64,000 bases of DNA. Origin: Rhizophagus clarus (taxonomy: Eukaryota > Glomeromycota > Glomeromycetes > Glomerales > Glomeraceae). The stretch is taken from NCBI GenBank assembly GCA_015698045.1, contig BLAL01000324.1:642501-706500 (forward strand), given 5' to 3'. This document shows, piece after piece, positions 44,478 to 55,810 of this stretch (position 1 is its first letter; each line of letters opens with the position of its first letter). Below the pieces are notes generated by a model, which was not told where the DNA came from, did not search any database, and saw nothing but the letters and a program-made list of their open reading frames with translations. A program made the translations under genes and the position numbers.

Positions 44478-45417
44478 TTAAATGGACCAATGTCTATTAC
44501 ACTCTTCAATATAAATCTTGATAATTTGACTAAAATCTGGAATACTTTCATTTATGAGAGATTCAACAGAAATTTTTGAAGAAGAATCATTTTGTATACT
44601 AGGAGTATATGAAGGGGAATTATCTGCAGACGGAAGAGAAAGAGTGAAATTATTTTGTTTATATTTTCGTTTTTCAGCGTTTCTTGAAGTATGTTTTTGT
44701 TCTAAATCGGTTTTCTGACTTAACTTTAGGGAATAATACCCGGAAACGTATGGTCCGTGATTTATATTATCAGCTTAATAGGTGTGATTTTACGAGACGG
44801 AAAGATTTAAGGATCAGAAGGTATTAATTGAAGAACACTAAAAAGGAATTATTAAATAAATTTGAATTACTTACAATCCACACTATAACGATAATAATTA
44901 TAAAAACAAATTTTCAGCGTATATAATACATTTATCCATTCAATATGTTCGATAATAGAAACTTTTTTACATTTCCAGAGGGGTTTACGACTTACTATCA
45001 AATTATTATAAATTGATATAATTATTTTTTAAAAGAATATGCCAAACATATTATTAAAAGATAAATTTATAGTACGTACAATTCGGACAGAGACGATTTT
45101 TCCAGCTGAAATTGAATTAAAAAAAAAAAGAATTTAGGATTAGGTATAGAAAAAATTTTTATTTTATTACTATATCGAACTTACTGTTCAGAAATTTGAC
45201 TCGGTGTATATTTCGACGACATTAATTCGCTAATTATCTCGAAATGATAATAATAATGTCCATAGCAGTATTTTTTCATATAATACATACAACATATGAT
45301 AAATCCATTGTCCTACGAGAAAGAAAAATATAAATCAATTTCTTGGTTTTTTTTTACTTTGAAAATCTTATAAACTCTACTTACTTTATCACTGAAAGTT
45401 TCCCCCATTTTACCCAT
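44478..45417 (-). pseudogene. second Myb/SANT-like gene, probably degenerate
   Basis: First exons are clean: 45417-45385 (MGKMGETFSDK), 45312-45185 (to TPSQISE), 45105-45080 (HWKNRLCPN) and from 44994 (LSRKPLWKCKKVSIIEHIEW). The exons match the 0.3-1.1 kb gene in order, phase and length, including the 26-nt exon, and the first three introns are GT-AG. The second SANT repeat is then interrupted by stops and frame changes between about 44930 and 44773. A final readable part, 44773-44478, holds VSGYYSLKLSQKTDLEQK and a Ser-rich tail ending EECNRHWSI. Either an unusual extra intron is missed or the gene is recently broken; I favour the latter. Confidence 0.6.
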
Positions 45418-46904
45418 TTTTACAATTGATTATTTTTGTATAGTAGTTCAAATAATGTTTTGATAATTTTTTTAAGAAATTTTTGTAAGAAAACTTTAAA
45501 CGAAAAAACGATATATATAATATATATATTGTTATTAATAAAAAAAAAACCAAAAAAATCGGTTACACTTTAAAAAAAAGAAAACTTAAATACATTATTC
45601 AGACTAAATTCACTAAGTTTGTGCCAGAATTAATACAAGATACAGAGAATTTTTTATTATATAAAACCTTAAAGTAAAAAAAAAAAAAAAAAATAACTTG
45701 AATAAACTTTTCTTAAAAGAAAAAATGTGTATATTGCATATTTTCTTAGATAATGTAAAAAACAAATATAATCAATCAATCAATCATTGGATGTGTTTAG
45801 GTGGGCGTCAATGCATACATGATGCACATGGCGAATTTGTAACTTGATTGTTGTATATTAGAAATCGCAAATGCAAATTAGTAATACCATCGGAGTTTAT
45901 TATTAACTTGTCCGAAAATAAGGCGTAAATACAGTATTTAAAGAAAATTCCTATTTAAACTTTCTCACACCCTCAACTATTTCATTTTATTAATTATTCT
46001 GGGGATTTGAATTTTTTCGCTATATGTCATCCCGTACGTTATATGTCACATTCGTAATTTCTTAATGACGTAATTCCGCCAAATCCTCCCGCTTTAACGG
46101 ACCTCCCGTTGTCGTTGAGTAAACAAATAAATGTCCATTATATACTGTATGTAACTTTAAAAATTCATTTATATAATAAGCTTGAGCTCGCTTTGTATAT
46201 TGACAATTTCTTCAAAGAAATTCAGAACATTATCTTGATATGATAATATGTATTTATAGTTTATGTTTTTTTTTTTTTTTTTAAAAAAGATAATTTTTTC
46301 ATTTGTAGATAATAATAACAAACGATAATAACAGAAATATACAAAATTAAATCTTATCAATTAATTGAAATGTTTGCTTTATTTTTTTCTTAAAAACAAA
46401 ATTTTAACTCCATTTTATCATATCATAAATTTATTTTTGTATAAAAAGTATAAAAAGTATAAAAAGAAGCAAGAGAAAGAGAAATATTTGTACAATTATT
46501 CCAAGAAAAGAAACTCTTAAACAACACTCACTTCAATAAAGCATTCTACGAACCTTTTACGTTCAAATCAATCTTGCTCTTCACCTATTAATGAGAGCCG
46601 CTCGAATGAAACTAATGAACCACTCATTTTTTTTAAGTCATCTCTTTTATTGAACGTCATTCGAACTGGATACATTAAGGCATCCATCCCTGCCTGCGCC
46701 AAATGACATAAACATATGACCGTGTATTTATACAAAAAAGCCATTTATTAATGGAATTAAATTTGTCAACTTACAAGACATTAATTAATATGTCAACTTG
46801 AAAGCTGAGATCCTGTGTTAAAAAACCCTTTATAGTAAGCAAGAAAGGAATACGAATAGGCATTAAAACTAAAATGAAAAATATAATAGCAAGAGGTAGA
46901 ATAA
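45418..46904. other. intergenic, no feature recognised
   Basis: AT-rich with long A and T runs (45675-45695, 46265-46285). About 45870-46120 is somewhat less AT-rich but has no open frame I can defend. Confidence 0.35.
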
Positions 46905-47226
46905 CTAAACTATGAAAGGCGTTCCGGCATGTCCGTTAATTACTTCCTTTAATCCTTTTATCTTCTTATGTTTTGAGTGTTCTTCTTTGAAGTGGTCGAT
47001 GAATCTTTCGAACCTTGGAATTCGATTTATCTTCAGCACGTATCTATGACCTTTTGTTTGATGACGCTTGATTTATGTTCCTATCAGAGTGTTTTTTTCT
47101 TATTACCAAAAGGTTCAACGCGAGACCATTTATATCCTATTTGGTCAACAGAAAATGTTTGCTTCAACGCGAATAGCATATGCGTGTGTTTAAACCATTC
47201 TTTACTTGCTTATTATTTGATTCAAT
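46905..47226 (-). pseudogene. unrecognised decayed ORF
   Basis: The minus strand is readable in two frames. The upstream part holds KHTHMLFALKQTFSVDQI and RVEPFGNKKKTL, then stops. The downstream part reads GHRYVLKINRIPRFERFI, KHKKIKGLKEVINGHAG and TPFIV, then TAG. Composition is coding-like and less AT-rich than the flanks. I do not recognise the family; a transposon-derived protein is possible. Confidence 0.35.
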
Positions 47227-47814
47227 AAAGGCAGGCTATTGAAAATTAAAATAAAATTTTTTTTCGTATCAATATATTCCTTGTATTCGTTAATAAATAT
47301 TAGTATCGAATAACCTATGATACGTTTTTATTATTTGATGAATAATAAGAAAATAAAGTGTACTTTTATTAATAGAAAATAAAAAAAAACGCACAAATAA
47401 AAGATTCTTGTCAGAAAATTCATCAAATTCGCTGTGTCGAGCCTCTTGTTATGATACTTCAAAAAGACAAAAAAAAAAGCAAAAATAATTTATCAGTAAA
47501 AAAAATTCTATTTTATTGTTATTAATCGCAATGTATTGAGAAAGAATCTAAAATTTATTCTATCGTCTCTAATGATAGTGAAATAATAATAATAATGATA
47601 AATTATAAAAATCATCTTAAAATGATGATATTAACAAGGACGGAAATTTTATAATCATTTTAAGGTTGAAAAAATAATGAAGAATCTTCTTAAGTTTGAT
47701 AACATTAATAATTCAAATTCAACAAATATTATAGAAAATATGAATTACGTTATGTTAATTTTTCGTTTTACTCGAAAATTTTAACAAAATAAAAAAAATA
47801 TTAAGATAAAACAT

Positions 47815-48060
47815 TTAAAATTAACTCTATTCGTTTAGATTCTTCTCGCCCAATTAGTTGCACTGGGCATTAATGCGTTAACGTTAATATTTTCAATACT
47901 TAAAATTTTATAGCGAAAAATATTTCTAAACGTGATGCTTCAGCCGAACCTAACGTCATTGTAATTGCTATCACTATCAAAAGATAGAAGCTGGACCAAA
48001 ACACCCGCTGAATCAAATTCAGTCGCCGGCTAACTCGGCTAACTCGGCTAACTATTGTTG
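47815..48060 (+). pseudogene. decayed His-rich secreted gene copy, opposite orientation
   Basis: The plus strand reads LTLFV-stop-ILLAQLVALG, matching the signal-peptide exon of the intact gene. After an intron-like gap, AAACGTGATGCTTCAGCCGA and later AAGATAGAAGCTGGACC match its second exon around the KREAEPE site. A CGGCTAACT unit is repeated three times at about 48027-48053. Stops remove coding ability. Confidence 0.4.
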
Positions 48061-49045
48061 TTTTTGTAATTAGGATTTAATACTTAACTTTATAAACTGT
48101 TTGACAATTCCATCAAATTATTCAGAAGTTGCAGTAACAATGTACATTTCAAATTCCAACCATGCCAATTACTATGATTTGGGTGTTATGATGTGAATGT
48201 TTTCAGTTTAACTTTAGTTGGGAAATAAACTTTATCGTTAGACTGATGGATACTTCAGTTGTAAGTTCACCTACACTAATGTCAACCTTCCAAAATTCCA
48301 GGCTCTTATAATCATGTGTACAATTTTGAAATAAAGCGATACAAAATTATAAAATTGGTTCTCATATCCCAGATTCCCGGCCGGATCAGTTTTCATTAAA
48401 TCTTGAAAAAAAATTTTTTTATATTATTACTATACCGAGTAAAAATTTTACATATGAAATTTTTGGAAAAAAAAATTAAAAGCCAAGTTACCGGACTCTT
48501 TTTCATTAATATTATTCATATCAATAACGTTATATTATTGAACATTTTAGAGAGAGAATATCTATTCCTAAATAACAAGTATCACTTACTCACTAAAGAT
48601 TTATTGAAATATGAATTTTGTTATTTAAATATCGATTCAAATCTTCATTTTGTCCTATCGATGAAAGAAAGTCTTTTTTGCCCTTGTGACAGCATCGTTT
48701 TTGTATAACATTAAGACGTTAGAATACGCTAAGACACGTGAAGTTTAGCTAAATGATCCAATTTGAGTGTGCCAAAAAAGAAAAAATATATCTTATATTT
48801 TCTTTCTCCTCCTCTCTCTCAATAAATTTCAACTACCGTTACTTCTTTTGAGTTCGAGAAATATTAAAAAGTAGCAGATCTCCAGAAAGTAAGTCAATTA
48901 GAGGTAAGATATTCTTGATCTATTTGCTATTTTCGGCAGACAAAACGACCTGCCTTATCAATCAATCAATAAAAATGATGGAGCTGTAGTTAAAATTAAA
49001 AATTCTGTTTTTTTTTATCCTCAAATTCTCTCCCACTTACAAAAC
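48061..49045. other. intergenic, no gene supported
   Basis: An open plus-strand frame at 48403-48708 is Leu/Ile/Asn-rich, without domain features, and is not called. The remainder is AT-rich. Confidence 0.35.
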
Positions 49046-49720
49046 ATGGAAAATATGGCTGAAGCACTCAAAGCTTGTAACCAAGAAATAGATCTTAATA
49101 ATTTAGACTTTGAACGCATCTATACTTTTGAAGAGTACAAGTATATCAACGGCTGGCTGAAAAATTATACTTTGGAAATCAATGGACACCTTGTTAAACT
49201 TTTTGAACTTGATGAAAATGGAAAACTAGTACCCATGCCACAAGCATTGCGCCATAGAGAACAGGTGGTCGCAGAAATTGCTCAGCAGTTGGTCAACTGG
49301 AACATATAAACTCAAGTGTTGTCACTACAACGCAGGGTGGATTTGACTTACCATTAATCATGAAGCAGGGATTATAGCACCGGACGTTGCTTTTATACCC
49401 TAACATATAGTCCTCCGGCTAACTGATGAACAGGCTAGGGCGCAGGGTGCTCCCTTCGGCCTTTACCCCTACATTTCTTGTTGAAGTTACTGATATTGGG
49501 GAGTGCACAGATAATCCAAAATTCAAGGAAGTGGACGAATGATTTAAAGAGCTCATAATACAAAGCAGTGAAAGCACAGTGGTCCAGCTTGGTTAGTTAA
49601 TTGATCTCCAACATAAGCGAACTTACATATATAGGAGGGGTAGGAGATGTAGTAATCCTGGATGGAGAGATATTAGCGGTGAAAATGGTTTCCAGGTTTT
49701 GTATTGGATATGTCTAATTA
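49046..49720 (+). pseudogene. decayed Uma2-type gene
   Basis: ATG at 49046 (MENMAEALKACNQEIDL). The N-terminal part LDFERIYTFEEYKYINGWL through REQVVAEIAQQLVNWNI matches the intact gene at 4.2 kb. A frameshift follows near 49310. Later segments are readable in other frames: TQGGFDL, IIAPDVAFIP (with the catalytic-type Asp), PTFLVEVTDIGECTDNPKFK. Stops end it. No C2H2 exon was found downstream. Confidence 0.7.
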
Positions 49721-50379
49721 ACTGAATTATTGATTCCGTCAGTATGTTTGCTATTCCTTATTTCATTATTTCTATACTATAAATTCTATCATTTGTATAT
49801 TTACAGATTTGTTGATCAGGCATCACTGGTACCTCAAAGAGCTTGACAAATCTATTGTCTGGAGTGTAATAATACTTTTAACACAAACATGAATTCATAA
49901 AGCACTTTGAAAAAGTCCATTGAGGAATAGATATGGGTGATTCAGTTCAAAAATAAATTATTCAACAATAATATAATTATAGCTACAACATTTTCTCAAT
50001 TTTAAAATGCAATAAGCAAAAAACATGAATTGCATACATAGAATAAAGCATAATATTTGCATATATGTACGCTACTATCATATCTACAAAACAATATTTG
50101 AAAATAGATATTTTAGACTATCAATATTTCGCATGATGGGATATGGGGTATATTAGTGTATACGCTAATCCTGAAGTCATCTTTATTGATCGCAAGAGGG
50201 ATTAGCGAAATGAAATGCAGTGCGTAATTGTGAGTGAAATCTGGAGAATGCTTTCTCCTGCTGAATTTACTGGCGCTTTAAAACAGGGCCTTGTATGAGA
50301 AATTACAGTTACTTTTTTCGGAAAACGTTAGCATGGAAAACTGAGGATATCAATATGGAGAATATGGAGAATATGGAGA

Positions 50380-51400
50380 TATGGAGGATCTAACCTACAG
50401 CACATGCCAAAGCTCCTCCGGCCAAAGCAGTGATATTTACGAAGTGTAACTGATGCGTAATGAATCCCTTAAATCACTTGCGTTGAATATATTAAAATAT
50501 CTCTCAAAGGATATTCTTCGTGAAGAGCCAGATTTTTCATTTATTAAATCCAATGATACTATCCTGGATTATGGGCCGTGGCAGACTGTGACATTCCCAT
50601 TTTTATAGATCTGCCTCGATCACTTGTTTTAAACGTATGTGGTAATATGATCCATTGGACTTGTGCGAATAAACCTGATAAGTGGGAATATTATATTGCT
50701 TATGTGGCGTAGATGATGATAGAGATTCATTATTACCTTTAGAAGTAAAAATGGACGTGGATGAGGAGAAGAATAATGAGGGTGGGAAAGAGAGTCAACT
50801 TGGCCAGAAGAACTTGGCTCAGCTTCTTCTAACAGTAAGGCACGAAACGGACTAAAGAAGCTACGAGTTTTTCAGCTAGCAAAAAATCTAAGAAGCATGT
50901 TCAATCAGAGGACTTTGACATTTTAAAAAAGCTTATCTGGGTGTTATTTTCTGATACTACTCAACTTTCCGAGATTAAGGAAAGGAGAGGACTCCAAAAA
51001 GAAGTCACATGAGAAGTTGAGAGTGATTATACTCTTTTTGACCTGTATTTAAAAATCTCAAATGTTGAAAAACAGAACGAAAGACACATCATGAATTGAT
51101 TATAACTTGTTACTACTATGGAGAGGAACTAGAGAAACGTCTTGCCCACTATATGTAGAAGATTTAATACAGAGCATGAAGCTTTATGATGAGGTTAAAG
51201 ACCAGCTTCCCAAAGAAGTTACAAAAAATACTCTTTGAAAGAAATCAGACAGGGCGAGGAAGGTTTATGACCTTTTTTTTCGTATTAGTGATGATAAAAT
51301 TCAACGGGTGCTATTAATCAAACGAATAAAAATGATTTCAGCAACATCTATTTCAAATTTAAGCGATGATGATATCAAATATGTTGCATCTACAGGTTGG
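50380..51400 (+). pseudogene. decayed gene with Cys/His-rich segment
   Basis: Plus-strand pieces in shifting frames: EYGDMEDLTYSTCQSSSGQS, then LKYLSKDILREEPDFSFI with SNDTILDYG, then PRSLVLNVCGNMIHWTCANK (a Cys/His arrangement like part of a zinc finger), an acidic segment MDVDEEKNNEGGKES, a basic segment KKSKKHVQSED, then LSEIKERRGLQ, ELEKRLAHYM, KVYDLFFRISDDKIQ and ISNLSDDDIKYVAS. It reads as one protein in order with at least five breaks. I believe this belongs to a multicopy Rhizophagus family but cannot name a function. Confidence 0.5.
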
Positions 51401-52512
51401 GTCATTCGCATGACCCATCAGATTGACCCGATTAACCCACTTGAAGTTAAAAAGAAGACACCGACCCTAAATGATTGTGAAAGAAATATTTCAGCATTTT
51501 TTTTCAGAAATTTATAAAAAAAATGCTATAATGTTTTTTCTTAGAAGTTAATGCAAAAAAAAAAGCCTTGCTTTTTTTGCCATTTAATTTTAAATCACAA
51601 ACCATTAAAGAACAGGCTTTGTGGTGGTCAGCTCTTCATAAATTAAGAAAAACTGAATACCTTTCGTCAATTCACTTGGTTAAAGGCTTTAGTATGTTTT
51701 ATTTAAACAATTTTTTAGACATTTCGTAAAAATGTTTTTATACAAAAAAAAAGATTATCAATTGATCGGACTGATAAATAAACATGTGACTATTATCTGC
51801 AGACTATATTAATTAATTTTTTTTGCAAGACGAGCTATTAACGTTTCATTTCTTTTCCATTTCTTCAAGTATTTAAACGTAGTATTTTGGTAAATAAAAA
51901 AAAATGTTTTTTTTTTTGGTTTAATGAACGTTACTAACCTAGTAGGGGGTGAGAATTATAATGTGCGTTATTTTTAACAACAATATCATATTCTTTGATT
52001 ATGATTATTAGGGTATTATTAGCCATTTTTGGAATTACAAAATGATCAAAAATTCACACTTCATAAATGGATTAATTTTTTGTATTCAGTATTTTTGATC
52101 TGAAAAAGAAAAGAAAAAAAATTTAATTCATTTAATTAATTGTTACTTATATAGAGTTTCACTTTTTTAGTCATCAGTCATATAGTTTAAAAAATATATG
52201 GATAAAACAATAACACTTCCTGTAGTACGCACTTTCTTTATAGTACTGTCCACAATCATAAATCAAAGTTAGCGGAAAGTAATTTTAAGATAATTATAAA
52301 TTTCCATTCTTATTAATATCATCATTTTAAAATGATTTTTTTTAATTATTTCATTATTAAAGCGCTATGCTAATTCTGAAATTTCATTTATTAATTTAAG
52401 TATAGAAATAATTTTCCATTTGTACCTTTCAGATAAATTCATGATAGAAAAGAAATAATTATTTAATGATTTATTAAATAAAAGGTAAAGGTTATGATAA
52501 TATAACATCTCA
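51401..52512. other. intergenic and 3' flank of BTB copy 3
   Basis: ATTCTTATTAATATCATCAT near 52310 also occurs near 41080 downstream of BTB copy 2, so the duplicated segment reaches at least 200-300 bp past the stop codons. No gene. Confidence 0.4.
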
Positions 52513-53999
52513 TTATTTAATTACTTGAAATACTTCATAATTTTCTACTATAAAATTTGATGGGATACCTAGATTAGGATAACCAATGTGAAGAGAATTA
52601 TAACTATAACTCCAATTATTGGAATCAGGGCAAAATAAATCAACCATACTAGGCCCTTGATCACTAAAGCAATAAATAGCACTACAAAATACATCATCAT
52701 TCATTTTTACCCGACCTAATTTTGCAGAGGAAATATTATTTCCATTTGTAAAACTAAATAAAAAACTATCTTTTATGTTTTCATCATAATCTCCATTCCA
52801 GTCAAGTGGATTATATCCTCCAATTAATTGTGTTGAGCCTTGAATTTTTGCTATCCAAATAGTAGCTCCTTTATTATCACAATTTTTATGAAATGATGCT
52901 GCATTAAATCCATCCCGATTTGAATTATATAACAACTCAAATTTATAAGGAGATTTTTTATTATTATAATATGTTGAATTTTTTTTATCAATCCATGATG
53001 AAAAAAGAGCAACATGATCTGATTTAATTAAGGTAGAATCATGTAGATATTTTCTTGAAGAAGGTGCTACATTAGTTTTAGGTTTCATATTAGGGACTAT
53101 ATGAAATTCTAAAAGATTATGAATTAAATCTTGTGGTAAGATCTCTTATAACAATAAACCTTATAAAAAAAATCTGTAGGACTAATGTCATAAAATCTAA
53201 TCAAAGGAATAAATCTGTTTAATGATCTCTCAATCTTTGTAACATCTTCTTTACTCCATTTTGTTGGATCATTTTTAATATTTTGTTGTGTAAAGCACCA
53301 TCTTAATAAACTCTCCCAAACTTCAATTTCATCCATGTTTAAATCATCTCTTTTTAATAATAATTCTAATAAAGGAGCCTTCAAATTAGTGAAATTATCA
53401 GAATTAAATAAGATTTTAGGTTCTTCACAAATTTTTTCAAGACAAAAATTCCATAAATCTGTAAATGTTTCATGTTGATAGACAGTTTCAAGAATACCAG
53501 TTGGATTTTGATGTAAAAATTCGGTTTGATGATTAATCAAATATTCTTGAATATGAGAAATTAATTGTTGAAGATTAAGTTCATCGACTGCTATTAATAA
53601 TTTTAATACATCCGGTCCTTGTAAATTTTTCAATTCAATATTTCCGCAATAAATAAATCTAAACACAGTATAATTAAATAATTAATCTTTTACGTTCATA
53701 TAAAGAAAGAGAATAAAAAAATTAAATATTTATATTTTACATTACCTAAGAATGATATTAAATAAATGAGGCGAAATATTTGGCTTTCTGAAAATAAATT
53801 TTCCGTTTATTTTTTCAGCCCATTCATTAGAAAATGCAGAACGAAAATATTGTGACCTAATACATAAAATGTTTGAATGAGCATGAAACTCTTTCACATT
53901 TTGTTCTTCTCCAGCATAAATAATAACATCATATCCTATTTCAGTTTCAAAAAGTTTTTCGTAATCATTGGATAATTCTGTTAAAAATTTTGACGACAT
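52513..53999 (-). pseudogene. BTB-BACK-TLDc gene (copy 3) with a one-base frameshift
   Basis: Exons 53999-53746 and 53658-52513, with an 87-nt intron. Nearly identical to copy 2 through BTB and BACK up to KVYCYK, where ATCTCTTATAAC replaces ATCTCTTTATAAC (one T lost at about 53146). Reading then stops after RSYHKI. The TLDc part (53088-52513) is intact in the other frame and carries NGDYDENIKDSFLFSF where copy 2 has GCGGKSTADSF. A base-calling error in a T run would restore a full-length protein; otherwise this is a very young pseudogene, or a BTB-BACK-only product. Confidence 0.8.
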
Positions 54000-54102
54000 T
54001 TTTAAATAGTTAAATATTAAATTTCAGCCCACATGGGTGATCACGATTCACGACATATTATTTATATTTCTGTCCGTGTGACATGATTAACACAGCAAAA
54101 AC

Positions 54103-54111
54103 CATAAAAGG
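54103..54111. promoter_or_regulatory. CATAAAAGG element 5' of BTB copy 3
   Basis: Counterpart of the TATAAAAGG elements of copies 1 and 2, again after AGCAAAAAC and GTGTGACATGATTAAC, about 104 bp from the BTB start codon. Confidence 0.3.
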
Positions 54112-54559
54112 TTAAACTATCAATATATAGATGGCTCTACGAGCAAAAGTCCTTTTTGAAAAAATAATTGGTAATCTTTTATTCATTTATTTATTTCTGG
54201 CTTTGAACATTTTCTTTGTTTATTTTAAGGTACAGTATTTTATGTTAAATATTATCACTTTTTACGGTTTAATTAACAAAGTCATCTTTTCACAGAATAA
54301 CGAAAGGTTATATTATTTTAAAAAAATGTTAACGCATTACTTTGTAACGATAATAAATTCGGTATATAAATAATATCATATTGATTTAGGGCATATTAAT
54401 GAATAAAACGTGACACGTTACGATTCATACATTATTAATTATAATACGAATAGAATTTAAGCTTTATTTAGCAATTAAAAATTGATAACTATTATATTTG
54501 TTTTTTTTTTCTTAGTAAATTGCAATTAAATCATAATATTTCCGGTTCATGTGAGAGAA

Positions 54560-55032
54560 TTAGTAATGACCATGATCATGGTCATGGTAGTCACCGTAGT
54601 CACCGTCATGACCGTGATAGTCACCGTATCCGTGGTCATGATGGTAATAGTCTAAGGACAGAAAAAAAATATTAATTCAAAAAATTGGGTTAAAAACGTC
54701 ATCACAAGTAGATTTAAAATTTACGATAAGGACCTCCTGCGGCTGCTACTCCGGCTGAATCTGATTTAGCGAGCGTTTCTGGTTCAGCTTCTCTCTTATG
54801 ATAGGGATGGCTCTTATAGGGATGGCTCTTATGGTGGGGATGGTAATCATAATGGCCATTAGAATGTGGCTTAGAGTCGGTTGGAGCTTCACGTTTGAAA
54901 GAAAAATTATTTTAGTAGAAAATAATATTATTATTGAATAAATATAAAAAATATTAACATCAACAACACACCAGCGCTAACCAAAGCAATGAGGAGAGTT
55001 AAAACGAATAAAGATAATGTCAAGTATTTCAT
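54560..55032 (-). CDS. secreted His/Tyr/Gly-rich peptide precursor with Kex2-type site, three exons
   Basis: Exons 55032-54972, 54886-54734 and 54651-54560. The introns of 85 and 82 nt are GT-AG, both in phase 1, and the total is exactly 102 codons. Residues 1-20 (MKYLTLSLFVLTLLIALVSA) are a clear signal peptide. A His/Pro/Tyr-rich stretch (HYDYHPHHKSHPYKSHPYH) leads to KREAEPE at residues 51-57, resembling Kex2 plus dipeptidyl-aminopeptidase spacers of fungal peptide precursors. The last 30 residues are made almost only of Asp, His, Tyr and Gly (DYYHHDHGYGDYHGHD...). Secretion and proteolytic release are inferred. Metal binding by the His-rich tail is plausible. No single frame exceeds about 60 codons, so simple ORF scans miss it. 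Confidence 0.75.
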
Positions 55033-55651
55033 CTTATTATTTTTTTTTTTTATCGAAGCTTTTCAAGTGAATTGAAAAATTAAAGAAGAAGGGAGAATTT
55101 TGTGGGTTTAAATAATATTTTTTTAATGGCTAAAAAATCTGAATTATTAATAATTTCGACTTAAATAAATAAAATGATTAATAAGCCATGATATTATTAA
55201 TTAACGGAAATTTTCGTGATGATTTTAAGGCTGATAAAAGTGATAAACTTATTTTCCTATAAATAAATCAAATTTAAATTGATTAAAAATGATTCATTAT
55301 TATTTTTGTGCTAAAAATAAAATGTTCTCGAGGGTCATGCTAATTCTAGAATAGTCGTGAGATCTTTTACTATATTTATCAGTAAACTTACAATGAAAAA
55401 ATAATTTTCTCTTGTTAATAATATAACATAAACTGCAATTAATCAGTTGATTATTTTACAAAATTTTTAATTAGGATGATTCGTATTTCTCAGTAGAAAG
55501 TAAATTGTTATTTTTAGAATTTACTCACTTGATATCATTAAGGAGGATCACAATAATATTTTTTTTAATAAACTACTAATCAACGTGATTTAATACTGCA
55601 GAGTATACACTTGATGATTCTTTACAGTAATAACCTCTAATAGTATAATAG
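55033..55651. other. intergenic, upstream of the secreted-peptide gene
   Basis: AT-rich 5' flank; no further gene or clear promoter motif seen. Confidence 0.35.
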
Positions 55652-55810
55652 GATCGCTTCGTTACTCCAACCGATCGAAAAGGGCGTCTTTACACGAGTT
55701 TCAAAAAAGGACAGCCGGCGAAGAATAATAATCCAAACACACCGCCATCTCGTTATGATGTCAAATCGAAGAAGCTTAAGATTGTGGCGAACGATAAACT
55801 GAATTTATAG
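55652..55810 (+). other. exon-like open frame, unrecognised
   Basis: After TAGTATAATAG, which could be an acceptor, 52 codons read DRFVTPTDRKGRLYTSF, KKGQPAKNNNPNTPPS and RYDVKSKKLKIVAND to TAG. The segment is distinctly richer in G+C than its flanks. It could be the last exon of a plus-strand gene; no upstream exon was located. Confidence 0.25.

Noticed and set aside
54131-54373. 80-aa divergent frame next to BTB copy 3
   Set aside because: Its counterpart at copy 2 is short and diverges early; hydrophobic AT-rich composition. Mentioned only as a possible divergent transcript.
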